Notes: generated by a model not told the origin, from the letters alone. DNA of 42,076 nucleotides from Halanaerobiales bacterium (GCA_016278415.1 JADQBV010000146.1:1-42076), one strand, 5' to 3'. Shown: positions 32,297 through 42,000, counted from the stretch's first letter. Translations and numbers: made by a program.

Positions 32297-32687
32297 AAGA
32301 AAAACAGGTATTTTCTTAATCAGTATTTTAGTTGCAGCCTTTGGTTATTACATGCTCTTTAATAAATACTATGGAAAAGTTGACAATGATGTATTTGCAC
32401 AGGGAATAATATATCTACTCTTCATGGGGATGTTCATGACCCTTGTAATGCTGGGAGCATATATAATTAGCTTTGATAAAAAAATTGATATTAAGCCCTG
32501 GGCAATTTTGGGGATATTCTATGGGGTGCTAATGCCAGGATATTTAACAATACTGCGAATCATTGATAATGTCATTGCTTATGATGAACTGGTATACATT
32601 TCAATAGCACTGATTTATGCATATAAGTTCAAAGATAAGATAAAGGAAGTACTAATAGAAGCAGCAATTATAAAAAGAGATTATTAG
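32286..32687 (+). CDS. Four-span membrane protein
   Basis: 133 residues from ATG 32286, which overlaps the end of the HD-GYP gene, behind AAAGGGGATAG. Four hydrophobic segments (about 8-26, 41-63, 72-92 and 100-113) have short loops, and a basic C-terminus follows. No family is recognised. Translational coupling suggests a role with CpaB and the HD-GYP enzyme. Confidence 0.55.
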   Translation: MINKRKTGIFLISILVAAFGYYMLFNKYYGKVDNDVFAQGIIYLLFMGMFMTLVMLGAYIISFDKKIDIKPWAILGIFYGVLMPGYLTILRIIDNVIAYDELVYISIALIYAYKFKDKIKEVLIEAAIIKRDY

Positions 32688-32702
32688 GCAGCTTAAATTA
32701 AT

Positions 32703-32801
32703 ACTCCCATAAAAATAAATATCATAGAAAAAACATGGCAAATTCATAGCAAAAATAGAAAAAACATGGTAAAATTATAGCAAAAGGAAAAGACTGGGAG
32801 T
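32703..32801 (+). repeat. Two adjacent 31-bp repeats inside an inverted repeat
   Basis: Units 32724-32754 and 32755-32785 match at 28 of 31 positions (both begin ATAGAAAAAACATGG). They are framed by ACTCCCA (32703-32709) and TGGGAGT (32795-32801), which overlaps the ribosome-site region of the next gene. The segment could be a binding site or an RNA fold that hides that ribosome site. Confidence 0.55.
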
Positions 32802-32807
32802 GATTTT

Positions 32808-33056
32808 ATGGATAAGGAATTTATCAGTTATCCAAGAACTGTTGTGCAGCTGGGTGAAGAAATAAAAAGGGCGGTAGACTTATACTGGGACCGTGGCATA
32901 GAAGAAGATCAGTTAAAGGACCTTATAAAGACATGGGCTGGCACAGGACTACTGCTTGAAGGAGCTGACCTTAATAAAACCGTTAACAAGCTCATTGGGA
33001 AAAAGAGAAAAAGAGTAATTCTAATGATGCTAAATGGATTTCAGTACAAAATATAA
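32808..33056 (+). CDS. Small helical protein resembling the TIGR04540 family
   Basis: 82 residues from ATG 32808 behind GGGAGTG. The layout (YPRTVVQLGEEIKRAVDLYWDRGI, then a helix, then DLNKTVNKLIGKKRKRVILMMLNGFQ) agrees with what I recall of TIGR04540, a small uncharacterised family of Clostridia. It has no membrane span. The preceding repeats may regulate it. The family call is from memory of the pattern. Confidence 0.55.
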   Translation: MDKEFISYPRTVVQLGEEIKRAVDLYWDRGIEEDQLKDLIKTWAGTGLLLEGADLNKTVNKLIGKKRKRVILMMLNGFQYKI

Positions 33057-33065
33057 TTATCAAAA

Positions 33066-33102
33066 ATAACCTGGTAATAAAAACAGATAAATATCAGGTT
33101 AT
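33066..33102. promoter_or_regulatory. Inverted repeat upstream of the SLH protein gene
   Basis: ATAACCTG (33066-33073) and CAGGTTAT (33095-33102) are 21 bases apart and stand 52 bp before the SLH start codon. They could be an operator or a weak terminator of the preceding gene without a U-run. Two copies of ATAACTTATA follow around 33105 and 33122. Confidence 0.4.
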
Positions 33103-33153
33103 AAATAACTTATAAAAGATTTATAACTTATATATAAATAGGGGAGATTACAA

Positions 33154-34263
33154 ATGAAAAAGATTACTGCATATGTTCTCATATGTCTTATGATTATTAA
33201 TATTTTTGGCACTGTAGCCTTTGCTGAGGATAATAAACTTGGTGATGCAAAGGATACACTGCTGCAGCTGGTAAGCTTCGTTAGAACCTTTAAGGATGCC
33301 ACAGAGCACTGGGCCAATAAATTCATTGCAAAGCTTTATGATTCAGGATTCATTAAGGGTTATCCCGACGGAACCTTTAGACCGGATAATCCCATAAAGC
33401 GAGGAGAATTCACTAAAATATTTATAACAAGCGTTACAGGTGAGGATCCAGGAAACAGTACTGAAGATCACTGGGCACAGAATTACATAAAAGCTGCAGT
33501 AAATGGCGGTTATTTAAAACCAGAAGAATTTGCCAGCCTTGATAAAAACATTACCAGGGCTGAAATAGCTATGATGATATCTAGAGCTCTGGATGTGCAG
33601 CCTAATAACGTGGAAAAACTAAAAAATAATATAACCGACTTTAGCAGCATATCAAATAAATACAAGGAGCATATAGCAAGGGTTTATGCAGCTGGGATAG
33701 TAACAGGATATGAGGATGGAAGCTTTAGGCCTGATGGAGAAGCTTCAAGAGCTGAAGCATCAACCATGGTTGTAAGGTTCCTTGATGAAAGCGAAAGAAG
33801 AGTTCCTAAATTAAAGGAAGAACCAAAAATAGTAATAGATGGTGAGGAAATACCCGTTGAGAATAAGGAGATAATTCCATATTATATTAAGGTAGAAGAA
33901 ATTATTAAAGATAGTGGACTGCCATATTTAAGTGTATACAACGGAGATGATACTATTTCGTTGAGCATTCTACCAAAACAAAGTGCTTCAATACATGAAG
34001 AAGTTTTTTCCTATGTTGGGACAACAAAAGGTGAGCCAAAGGAAAGACCACAATATATTCAAATTTACCACATTGAAGGAAAAGAATATTATAATGTCGC
34101 TGAAAAAATACTTAAGGAATTTTATCCAAACAGTTACGATGAAGTACTTGAAAAATTTAAATCTATGAAATGGTCAGGGAAGAAATACGAAGGAGAAGCT
34201 GAGGGAAGAAAATACTTAATAGACAGTAGAGCCACATTTACAGCAATACGAATTGGCAGGTGA
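33154..34263 (+). CDS. Cell-wall protein with three SLH domains
   Basis: 369 residues from ATG 33154 behind AGGGGAG. A signal peptide (residues 1-24, ending AFA-ED) is followed by three S-layer homology domains. The first, about 48-96, reads HWANKFIAKLYDSGFIKGYPDG; the second, about 113-155, has HWAQNYIKAAVNGGYL; the third, about 166-212, has IVTGYEDGSFRPDGEASRAEA. The remaining 150 residues form an unknown alpha/beta domain. SLH domains bind pyruvylated wall polymers. The protein may anchor surface structures such as the giant protein next door, which has no anchor of its own. Confidence 0.9.
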   Translation: MKKITAYVLICLMIINIFGTVAFAEDNKLGDAKDTLLQLVSFVRTFKDATEHWANKFIAKLYDSGFIKGYPDGTFRPDNPIKRGEFTKIFITSVTGEDPGNSTEDHWAQNYIKAAVNGGYLKPEEFASLDKNITRAEIAMMISRALDVQPNNVEKLKNNITDFSSISNKYKEHIARVYAAGIVTGYEDGSFRPDGEASRAEASTMVVRFLDESERRVPKLKEEPKIVIDGEEIPVENKEIIPYYIKVEEIIKDSGLPYLSVYNGDDTISLSILPKQSASIHEEVFSYVGTTKGEPKERPQYIQIYHIEGKEYYNVAEKILKEFYPNSYDEVLEKFKSMKWSGKKYEGEAEGRKYLIDSRATFTAIRIGR

Positions 34264-34269
34264 TAGAAA

Positions 34270-37200
34270 TTGAATAAAAGAAGAATAACTTCAATGATAT
34301 TGGTTGTGGTCATACTGATCACAACCTTTAACTTTTCAGAATTTAGCTTTAATGGACCTGATATATCAAATGCACTTGACTATAGAACCATAGTAAATAA
34401 TGAAGGAACCATGCAAATAAAGATATCTTCAGATATTCCTGATACAAAAACCTTCTATGGCAGTACCTACAGCCTTAATAAGGAACTGTTATTTGATTCA
34501 GGAATAACTTCAGTATCAGGCCTGGAGTATGGGATAATTGTTTACAGTCCAGGAAGTCTTAACTCCATATCAGGAAATGAATATAAAAGTGGAGAATGGA
34601 GATATCTGGGCTATGACATGGTAGGGAATAAGTTTAGTAATCCCGATTTTCCCAATGATGCAGATTCAGGAAGATATCCTAGTCAAAAGGATTGGGTCGA
34701 TGTGTATGAAAGGGAGCTTGAATTGGCATCCACATATTTTAAAACAAGCAAAACCCAATGTGAAGAATGGTTATCAACTATGATATGGCAAAGAGAAAAA
34801 AGTGGAGAAGTTCAAATGGATCCTAATCAGCCAGAAAGTTATGCTGATTACGGGTCCTTTTATCTTGCAAATAAATTTCATATATTAATAGCACCTGGAC
34901 CATATACCATGGGAGCTGCCAAGGGCTGGCATAAAATAAGCAGTGGAAAATTATATTATCAGACCTTTATAATTCCACCTATAGAAGAGTTGCCCAAGCC
35001 AATTCCTGTTATTCACAGTATTGATGCAAATTTTAAGGCAGAAAATAAGGTTTATGAATATGGTAGTTTAGGATTTATGGATTTGACAGAATGTGAGCCT
35101 GCTGACAGTCTAAAATCATGGATACTTACTGTTACAGGGGATAATGGTTATAGTAAAACATATTATTCTGAAAATGAAAGTGTAAAAGAACTTGATAAAG
35201 GGCTTTCGGAAGGAACATATACATTAAGACTTGATGCAGAGAATGACTATGGAGATACTGATTACCACACTCAAAATGTAACAGTAATAAAAGAGACTTC
35301 CATAAGTGAAAAATTCTCTATAGCTATAATTAAATCTTCAAGTGATAATGTTGATACAGATGATACCTTTACTATATCTTCTGATGAATCAGTACCAGGT
35401 ACAGGAGAAAAAATAATAATTAGAAAATACTATATAAGCAGTAGTAAAGAATCCTTAGAATTAAATCGTGAAACTTATTATAAGCCTGAACATGATAACA
35501 AAGTTAGTTTTGATGAAATGTATTCAAGCTCAAAAGAACTTTACTACATGGTATATGTAGAAGATACAGCAGGAAATAGTGATTATTCAGATATTATTAG
35601 AGTTGTTGTGTCAGATACAGCTAATTATAGTGCTAAGGCAAGACTTGATACGGATTCTATATTTTATGAAGGTATATATGGTAGTGTACTCAATAGAAGT
35701 AGATTTTATAAAGAAAAGGACGGAGTAACAGAAAGATTTTCGGCTAAAGATGCTGAAAAAAGTGGTGTTGGTGATAATCACTTTGAATTTTATGACTATG
35801 ATAATAGCCAAAGAGAAAAAATTAAAGAGCTTGATGATCCTTTAGATTTTGAACTAGATGAATTTAAAAGTTATAGTGGTGGTAAAATTAAATTTGATAC
35901 TGTTGGTTATAAATATATAGAGCTTGAGGCAGAGCCAAGGAAAGGTACAAGTGATTATGACAGTGAAGTAATAAATGTTCTTGATGTACCTGTTGCTGAG
36001 TTTACTATGTATGGTGACTTTAAGGAAAACAGAAAACTTACACTTACAAATAATAGTATATTTAGACCTGATTATCCCTTAGATGATAGTAAAACTAGAA
36101 TTGTTGTTACAGATTTAAACAATAACAGTACAATTACTTTAAGACAGGGTTATAAGTCTACTACAGGTTTTTTGAAAAGTAGATATATTAGTTTTGGTGT
36201 ATCTTCTCAAGCTGAACATGTTAAAAATGATATTTTAGAATTTATGTTTACTAAAGAAGGAAGTTTTAAAATAGAAATATACGTTGAGGATACTAGGGGG
36301 GAATATGATAGATATTCGAAAGTATATACAATCAAAGATGATAAAGCTCCTATTAATAACTTTATAAGTGCTGATAAATTCTATAGAAACTCTAGTGGTA
36401 CAGCTACAGTTATTGGTTATGATAAATCAGAAAGTATAGATAGTGATTATATTACATCACAAACTATTCAATACAGAAAAAAAGGAACTCCAACTTGGTA
36501 TAACTCTACAATCGCTGATGATGGGAAAATTATAATAAATACTACACAGTTAGGTATATATGAGGTTAAATCCTATATAAAAGAAGATTACTTTGAGACA
36601 CTTGATGAATATAATCCACCTAAGCTATATTCGCAAAAGATATATGACATTGAGATTGATAATATTAGTCCAGTAAGTAGCTTTGACATGATAACTTTTC
36701 CTAAAGTAAATATGTTATCACTAGTTAATGAAAATGAAGTAAACAGTGTAGATGATTATATAAATAGTGCAGTAAGTAGTCTTTATTCAAGCAATAATGA
36801 CCATATAAAAGTAAATTCAATAATTAATACATATAAAGAATCGTCAGGTGTATTAACTAAAAGAGCTGATAAGCTATTGCCCAGTGGTACAGAAGTAGAG
36901 CCAATATATATAACTGAAGATGGAATAGTGGTTACTAAGTACAATAGCACTAGCACAGCAGGATTTGATAAGTTATCAGGAACAAAAGTCTATGAAATTA
37001 GTACAACTATTGAAAAACTTTTAGAATATAATGGAACTGATTATGCTGTAGATATAAAAAACAATTATGCTTATTTATACAATCCTAATAACTATGGATT
37101 ACTAGATACGATTATAAGTAATGAAACCAATATAAGAGTATTTCATGTGGATTCTAATTTAATATACCTCTTTTCTGATTCAGGAGTAAGGGTTTATGAT

Positions 37201-40200
37201 ATTAACACTAAGAATATAGTCTATTCAAAGAGTATAAGCATACAAAGTAGGAATAGCAGTTCTTTATCCTATGTTGGAGAAACTACAGATAAAAGATACT
37301 TTATGATAGGAGCAGGATTATATAGTGAAAACAAAAGTAATCATAGCTTTAGCTTAATAAAATCATTTCCATCATATTTGCAAATGAATCCATATCGAAC
37401 ATCTGATTTAGTTAATGGAATAGGTGCAGTTGAGGGAAATATATTATATCTATTTATTGACTATGCCAAAGATGATGAAGACGGTATATGGGGAAGAAAG
37501 TATGGTTATAGGATTAATACTACAAACAATTCTACCTTACAAACTAAATTGATTTATGAGTTTATTGATACAAGATATTGGGCAGGATTTTACCAAGTTG
37601 GTATTGTCAATAACTATATAGAATTGGTAAGCAGTGGTGATGGTGATGCTAACCATTATAGATTAAATAAAAGCGATCTATCTATAGTTGATAGTACAGA
37701 TTATAACGGTAATGAAATGCTATATGCTACTGAAAACATGGAATATGGATCTCCTATCATAATGAAAACTAATACATTTGGCTATGATAAATCAAATATT
37801 AGTATCTTTTTCGCAGGCAAAAAGTATCCTGCTATAATGGATAAATATTTTGCTAATGGGAGTTCTGATTTATACCTTGGTGTAGTGTTGAGCGAAAGAA
37901 ATGTAAAGGTTTTCAACGCTAATTCTACTGATATGAACGTTGTTGTAACATATAACAGGAGTTCAAGTGATATAGTTATCTATGATTATATAAATGATAC
38001 TACATATAGAATTGATGCATATGCAAGAGATTATACTGACCCAATACTTGCTATAGCTAAAAAGGGTAATGGATATGTAATTGTAACAAGTGAAGGTGAA
38101 GTCTATTATTTAGAAAGTGGCACTTCTACTAAAGTATTAACCCTAGATATTCAAGATGATTGGTGTGATAGGTACGCTTATTTTGACAATAACTTTTTAG
38201 CACTAGGTTATGAAGGGGATTTTTATACACTGGAGTTTTCAGAGAACTTTTTTAACAGCATAGACAAAGTAAAAAATATACCAGTTGGAGAATCTGACTT
38301 AAATGTTGTAACGATAATTGCTAATCAAGTAATATCATATACTCAAAGTCAAATAGATTCTTATGTTGCTGAAATAAATAAATACAATGCTAAAGTCTTA
38401 TTCCTTGATAAAAACGGACAAAACAATTACTTAGGTAATCAATTTGCATCTAAGACTGGAGGACAATACTATACTTACTCATATAATAGTCAAATAGATG
38501 ATAAAATTATGCAGTATCTAAGAGCAAATACAGATAGTGAAACTCAAAAGGGTAGTACACTTTATGTTGATGTAAATGAGAAGTTTAAATTAGTACCTTC
38601 TTATTATGATTATGAAAATGATTCTAAAAAGGCTGAACTTTGGAATATAAATGATGGTAGCTTTACAGGCACATCACCAACAAGCTTTAGTTCTATAGGT
38701 ACTTATAAGGCAGGATTAAAACAACAGGATAATACAGGTAATACAAGCTATGATAAGTGGAGTGGTGTTGCTTTTAAAAACATAGTTGTAGGAAGTGGTA
38801 CACCCCCTGCATTAGTGAAACTTGATATACATATTGATATTGTTGGAGACTTAGAAAATCATGGAATACAAAATCATAGAGTGGATTTTAGAATCACTTT
38901 AATACCAGGTACTTATGCTGTTAATGAAAGCTCACTTAATGTTACGATTAATTCAAGTGATTACTTCCCTAAGATATCCGAAAATGACCACAGAAACAAG
39001 AAAGAGTTTTCAAAGGTGTTTAATAATATCAGCAATCACAGTGTAACAGTAAGTGTAAATGATAGTATGGGGAATAATACTACAGAAACCTTTAGCTTTA
39101 CAATAGGTACAGATTTAATTCCAAATCCTAACTTTACATTAAGTGGAGATAATATTAGAAATTCTCAAGGGGTTACTAACATTACAATTCAAGATAATTC
39201 TAGTGTAGGTGATTTTGACAGTATAGGAGCAAAAGAGTATTATATCGAAGATACAAAATATATAAATAATGGTGATGGTACATTTAGTGAGAATGGAGTT
39301 ATGTATTATCCCCTAGAACTTGATAGCAATAATCAATTTGAAACATCTAAGATAGGTACTGTCAGAGTAAAGCAGTATATAGAAGATTATTATGTCAATG
39401 GAATAGGCTTAAATGGAGAAGATTTAGACCAATATAGAGTATATAAATCAGCAGAAATAGTAAGGACTAAAACTATTAATAATATAGCCCCTACAGTTAA
39501 TTATAAAGTTGACCCTAAAGTGCTTGTAAAAGGTCATAGCATAAATCATACAGTTGACGTTATGGATGATACTAATGAAGGCGATATAATAGAATATGCT
39601 TTTTATCATAACCATACAGCCTTAGAAAATCCACCAAGTAGTAAATATATTAATTCTGCATCTAGTAATGATACAACAGGATTTGAAAATGCAAAGACCG
39701 AAGAGCCTACTAAAAGACTTGATAAAAAAGGATTGTATGACTTTTATGTAAAAGTAACTGATGAAAATAATGCTACAACTTCATGGGTTCATGGTGGACA
39801 AGTAAAAGTTGTATCTGATCCTATAGCTGATTTCGAGTTATACAGTGAGCCTACTAAAAATGGTGGGGTAAATACAGAAATAAAGGATAATGTATTCAAA
39901 ACAGGAAGTATAATTACATTTAAAAATAATAGTTTTAATGAAGATTATATGGAAACAATAGCTAATCATGGTATTGAGTATACCAAGATTGAATATAGGA
40001 GTATAGGAGAATCTAACTATACTACACTATATGAATCAAATAATATGACTAGCTATTTATACAACTATGATTTACCACAAATTAATAACAGAAACGAATT
40101 TGAAGTTAAGCTTACTATACGAAGTGTTGATGGGATAGAATCTTCAATTATAAAACAATTTACTGTAATGGATTTAAGGCTTGATGCAGCACTAGAACCA

Positions 40201-41448
40201 GGTAATATATATGCAAGTCAGAGCTATAAAATCACAGCTGTAGCAAGTAAAGATTCTACTGGAGCAGTAGCAAAGGATCATCTAGGAAACTGGATTACTC
40301 TTGATAAGATAGCTGAAGATATTAAAAATATTTACTATGAAAAGGAAATAAGTACTGCAGACACCCTGGAAGATAACAGCTATACTATAGATGTCTATGC
40401 AATATATCCCTTTAACAACGAAGCCTATAAAGCTTTAGGTCTTACAGTAAATACACCCCTTAATATAAACAAAACATTTACACCGACATATCCTGATAGT
40501 CTAGGAGCTGGGGATAGCATCGAGATTGAAGCTGTAACAACCAGCCCTGTAGATGTTGAGTCAGCTGAAGCGTGGCTTGAAGGAGAAGAGCCAATAAGCC
40601 TTACTAAAGGAGCAAGAATAGGAAATGAGATCACCTGGACAGGAACCTATAACGTATTAAGTACTAAGCCAGATAAAGACTATTATGACTTCTTTATAAA
40701 AGCTACTCTTCCTAATACAAAAGAAGTAACAGCCCAGGACAAGGTGAAAGTAAGCACTCCTATTGATTTAGTGCCACTTATGCCAGAAGAAGTTAGCACA
40801 AATAGTACTGTAGACATAAGGGCAACTACAACAAAATATGCAAACAGTCTTACAGTAACACTCTTCGAAGGCGAAGCCTTTGAAACGACATTAAATCTAT
40901 CAGGAGTAGTAAGTGGTTCCAATAAAAACTGGTCAAGGAGCTACGATGTTCCTGAGAGTATTCCAGAAGGTAATTATAACGCCAGATTTGTTGCCAGGAC
41001 ACCAAACGGAAACATTGAAAGTGACATTGTAAGCTTTAGGGTAAATACCCTTAAGATATCAGGAAGTATGCTTCCAGTGGATCCTATGGCAGGGGATGAA
41101 CTGATATTTAATATCACAACAGAAGGGTATGCAGAAAAACTGGAGCTCATCCTGGAGGATGATGTTATAAATAACGATGAAAGACAAGAGATGGGTTATA
41201 ACCCTGTTAGTTATCCTGTAACCATTGACCTTGATGAGACCAGGAATGTAGTAACAACTGAATTTAGATATATAGTTTGGTGCACAACCCCTCAGTCTAT
41301 TACTTTAAAAGGGGACAGATTAAGGGCACCCTATACTTTTAAAGTAAGGGCATGGAAGGGAAGTATATTCAAGGATGTTGAATTTGCAACTGAAATACAA
41401 GGAGATATAAGGCAACTTATTAAGTTTGGTATAACAGGTAATGATTAA
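34270..41448 (+). CDS. Giant secreted multi-domain surface protein (2392 residues)
   Basis: TTG 34270 follows AGGTGATAG, 6 bp after the SLH gene. A basic signal peptide (about 1-36) is followed by a first domain with an APGPYTMG segment and then Ig/PKD-like strands (IDANFKAENKVYEYG and similar). A beta-propeller-like region (about residues 880-1335) has repeated strand motifs such as IYLFSDSGVRVYDI, and is followed by a segment like the second half of a vWA domain (about 1341-1421, ending in FASKTGGQYYTYS). More PKD/Ig-like domains follow. The last 320 residues hold three related Ig-like repeats beginning near FTPTYPDS, LMPEEVSTN and MLPVDPMAG. No LPXTG, SLH or membrane anchor is present. It is probably an adhesin or mating-pair stabiliser attached through the SLH protein or the pilus. 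The central part differs in codon use from both ends. Confidence 0.75.
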   Translation: MNKRRITSMILVVVILITTFNFSEFSFNGPDISNALDYRTIVNNEGTMQIKISSDIPDTKTFYGSTYSLNKELLFDSGITSVSGLEYGIIVYSPGSLNSISGNEYKSGEWRYLGYDMVGNKFSNPDFPNDADSGRYPSQKDWVDVYERELELASTYFKTSKTQCEEWLSTMIWQREKSGEVQMDPNQPESYADYGSFYLANKFHILIAPGPYTMGAAKGWHKISSGKLYYQTFIIPPIEELPKPIPVIHSIDANFKAENKVYEYGSLGFMDLTECEPADSLKSWILTVTGDNGYSKTYYSENESVKELDKGLSEGTYTLRLDAENDYGDTDYHTQNVTVIKETSISEKFSIAIIKSSSDNVDTDDTFTISSDESVPGTGEKIIIRKYYISSSKESLELNRETYYKPEHDNKVSFDEMYSSSKELYYMVYVEDTAGNSDYSDIIRVVVSDTANYSAKARLDTDSIFYEGIYGSVLNRSRFYKEKDGVTERFSAKDAEKSGVGDNHFEFYDYDNSQREKIKELDDPLDFELDEFKSYSGGKIKFDTVGYKYIELEAEPRKGTSDYDSEVINVLDVPVAEFTMYGDFKENRKLTLTNNSIFRPDYPLDDSKTRIVVTDLNNNSTITLRQGYKSTTGFLKSRYISFGVSSQAEHVKNDILEFMFTKEGSFKIEIYVEDTRGEYDRYSKVYTIKDDKAPINNFISADKFYRNSSGTATVIGYDKSESIDSDYITSQTIQYRKKGTPTWYNSTIADDGKIIINTTQLGIYEVKSYIKEDYFETLDEYNPPKLYSQKIYDIEIDNISPVSSFDMITFPKVNMLSLVNENEVNSVDDYINSAVSSLYSSNNDHIKVNSIINTYKESSGVLTKRADKLLPSGTEVEPIYITEDGIVVTKYNSTSTAGFDKLSGTKVYEISTTIEKLLEYNGTDYAVDIKNNYAYLYNPNNYGLLDTIISNETNIRVFHVDSNLIYLFSDSGVRVYDINTKNIVYSKSISIQSRNSSSLSYVGETTDKRYFMIGAGLYSENKSNHSFSLIKSFPSYLQMNPYRTSDLVNGIGAVEGNILYLFIDYAKDDEDGIWGRKYGYRINTTNNSTLQTKLIYEFIDTRYWAGFYQVGIVNNYIELVSSGDGDANHYRLNKSDLSIVDSTDYNGNEMLYATENMEYGSPIIMKTNTFGYDKSNISIFFAGKKYPAIMDKYFANGSSDLYLGVVLSERNVKVFNANSTDMNVVVTYNRSSSDIVIYDYINDTTYRIDAYARDYTDPILAIAKKGNGYVIVTSEGEVYYLESGTSTKVLTLDIQDDWCDRYAYFDNNFLALGYEGDFYTLEFSENFFNSIDKVKNIPVGESDLNVVTIIANQVISYTQSQIDSYVAEINKYNAKVLFLDKNGQNNYLGNQFASKTGGQYYTYSYNSQIDDKIMQYLRANTDSETQKGSTLYVDVNEKFKLVPSYYDYENDSKKAELWNINDGSFTGTSPTSFSSIGTYKAGLKQQDNTGNTSYDKWSGVAFKNIVVGSGTPPALVKLDIHIDIVGDLENHGIQNHRVDFRITLIPGTYAVNESSLNVTINSSDYFPKISENDHRNKKEFSKVFNNISNHSVTVSVNDSMGNNTTETFSFTIGTDLIPNPNFTLSGDNIRNSQGVTNITIQDNSSVGDFDSIGAKEYYIEDTKYINNGDGTFSENGVMYYPLELDSNNQFETSKIGTVRVKQYIEDYYVNGIGLNGEDLDQYRVYKSAEIVRTKTINNIAPTVNYKVDPKVLVKGHSINHTVDVMDDTNEGDIIEYAFYHNHTALENPPSSKYINSASSNDTTGFENAKTEEPTKRLDKKGLYDFYVKVTDENNATTSWVHGGQVKVVSDPIADFELYSEPTKNGGVNTEIKDNVFKTGSIITFKNNSFNEDYMETIANHGIEYTKIEYRSIGESNYTTLYESNNMTSYLYNYDLPQINNRNEFEVKLTIRSVDGIESSIIKQFTVMDLRLDAALEPGNIYASQSYKITAVASKDSTGAVAKDHLGNWITLDKIAEDIKNIYYEKEISTADTLEDNSYTIDVYAIYPFNNEAYKALGLTVNTPLNINKTFTPTYPDSLGAGDSIEIEAVTTSPVDVESAEAWLEGEEPISLTKGARIGNEITWTGTYNVLSTKPDKDYYDFFIKATLPNTKEVTAQDKVKVSTPIDLVPLMPEEVSTNSTVDIRATTTKYANSLTVTLFEGEAFETTLNLSGVVSGSNKNWSRSYDVPESIPEGNYNARFVARTPNGNIESDIVSFRVNTLKISGSMLPVDPMAGDELIFNITTEGYAEKLELILEDDVINNDERQEMGYNPVSYPVTIDLDETRNVVTTEFRYIVWCTTPQSITLKGDRLRAPYTFKVRAWKGSIFKDVEFATEIQGDIRQLIKFGITGND

Positions 41449-41464
41449 AATCTAAATAATAAAT

Positions 41465-41510
41465 AACAAGGTAATTAAAGATATATTTCTTTAGTTACCT
41501 TGTTGCTTTT
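41465..41510 (+). terminator. Terminator of the surface-protein operon
   Basis: AACAAGGTAATTAAAGA (41465-41481) pairs with TCTTTAGTTACCTTGTT (41488-41504), with one G-U pair, in a 17-bp stem with a short loop, followed by GCTTTT. The T run is short, so it may also act as a partial terminator. Confidence 0.65.
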
Positions 41511-41526
41511 ACAAGGCGGATTTAAA

Positions 41527-41724
41527 ATGTTTTTAGCTGTAATTATTGTGATTTTAGTAGTGCTTTTCATGTTGCCACTTTTTATGGGTGCAGGTGTAGC
41601 AGTTACAATATTAACCTTTAAAAAAAGAAAAGAACTTTTTAAAAAAGTAGAAAGGGACAGAGCAGAGCTAATCAGTTCTAAAATAAAGGGAACAAGTCTT
41701 AGGGATGATAATATGTTTAGGTAA
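41527..41724 (+). CDS. Small single-span membrane protein
   Basis: 65 residues from ATG 41527 behind AAGGCGG; a longer frame to 41500 lies in the terminator. A long hydrophobic N-terminal helix (about residues 2-29) is followed by a basic, charged tail. No family is recognised. It is flanked by terminators on both sides and so is probably expressed alone or by read-through. Confidence 0.5.
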   Translation: MFLAVIIVILVVLFMLPLFMGAGVAVTILTFKKRKELFKKVERDRAELISSKIKGTSLRDDNMFR

Positions 41725-41730
41725 TACATT

Positions 41731-41785
41731 AAGTCCTTGCCGTGCAAGAACTTTTAATCTGAGGCAATTTAAAGCCTTGTTTTTT
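41731..41785 (+). terminator. Double hairpin terminator
   Basis: AAGTCCTTGC and GCAAGAACTT around CGT make one stem (41731-41753). AGGC and GCCT (41762-41775) make a second short stem followed by a run of T. The second is the likely terminator. Confidence 0.6.
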
Positions 41786-41820
41786 TATATATTTTTATTT
41801 ATAGTTGAAAGGGTGTTTTG

Positions 41821-42000
41821 ATGGATGTAATTTGCAATTTTAAGGGAGAGTGCTCCTATAAATCAGATATAAATAATGTGTGTAAGTATTTAACTTCTGA
41901 TTTACCCCATTATTATCTATATCATCTTGGAGAAGAAAAAGCTCCTGCCTGTGGTCTACCACTTAATAATATCACTAAAGAAAATCAGGAGGGAATATAG
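41821..42000 (+). CDS. Small cysteine-containing protein, 59 residues
   Basis: ATG 41821 behind GAAAGGGTG. Four cysteines lie at about residues 5, 10, 20 and 44 and may bind zinc. The rest is polar with a YYLYHLG segment. The stop codon overlaps the next start by one base. No family is recognised. Confidence 0.5.
   Translation: MDVICNFKGECSYKSDINNVCKYLTSDLPHYYLYHLGEEKAPACGLPLNNITKENQEGI

Noticed and set aside
32724..32785. Possible CRISPR-like repeat
   Set aside because: Only two units, directly adjacent with no spacers, and no cas genes in the window.
33057..33153. Possible c-di-GMP riboswitch upstream of the SLH and giant surface protein genes
   Set aside because: I looked because an HD-GYP gene is nearby, but no GEMM-I or GEMM-II core motif is present; only an AT-rich inverted repeat is seen.
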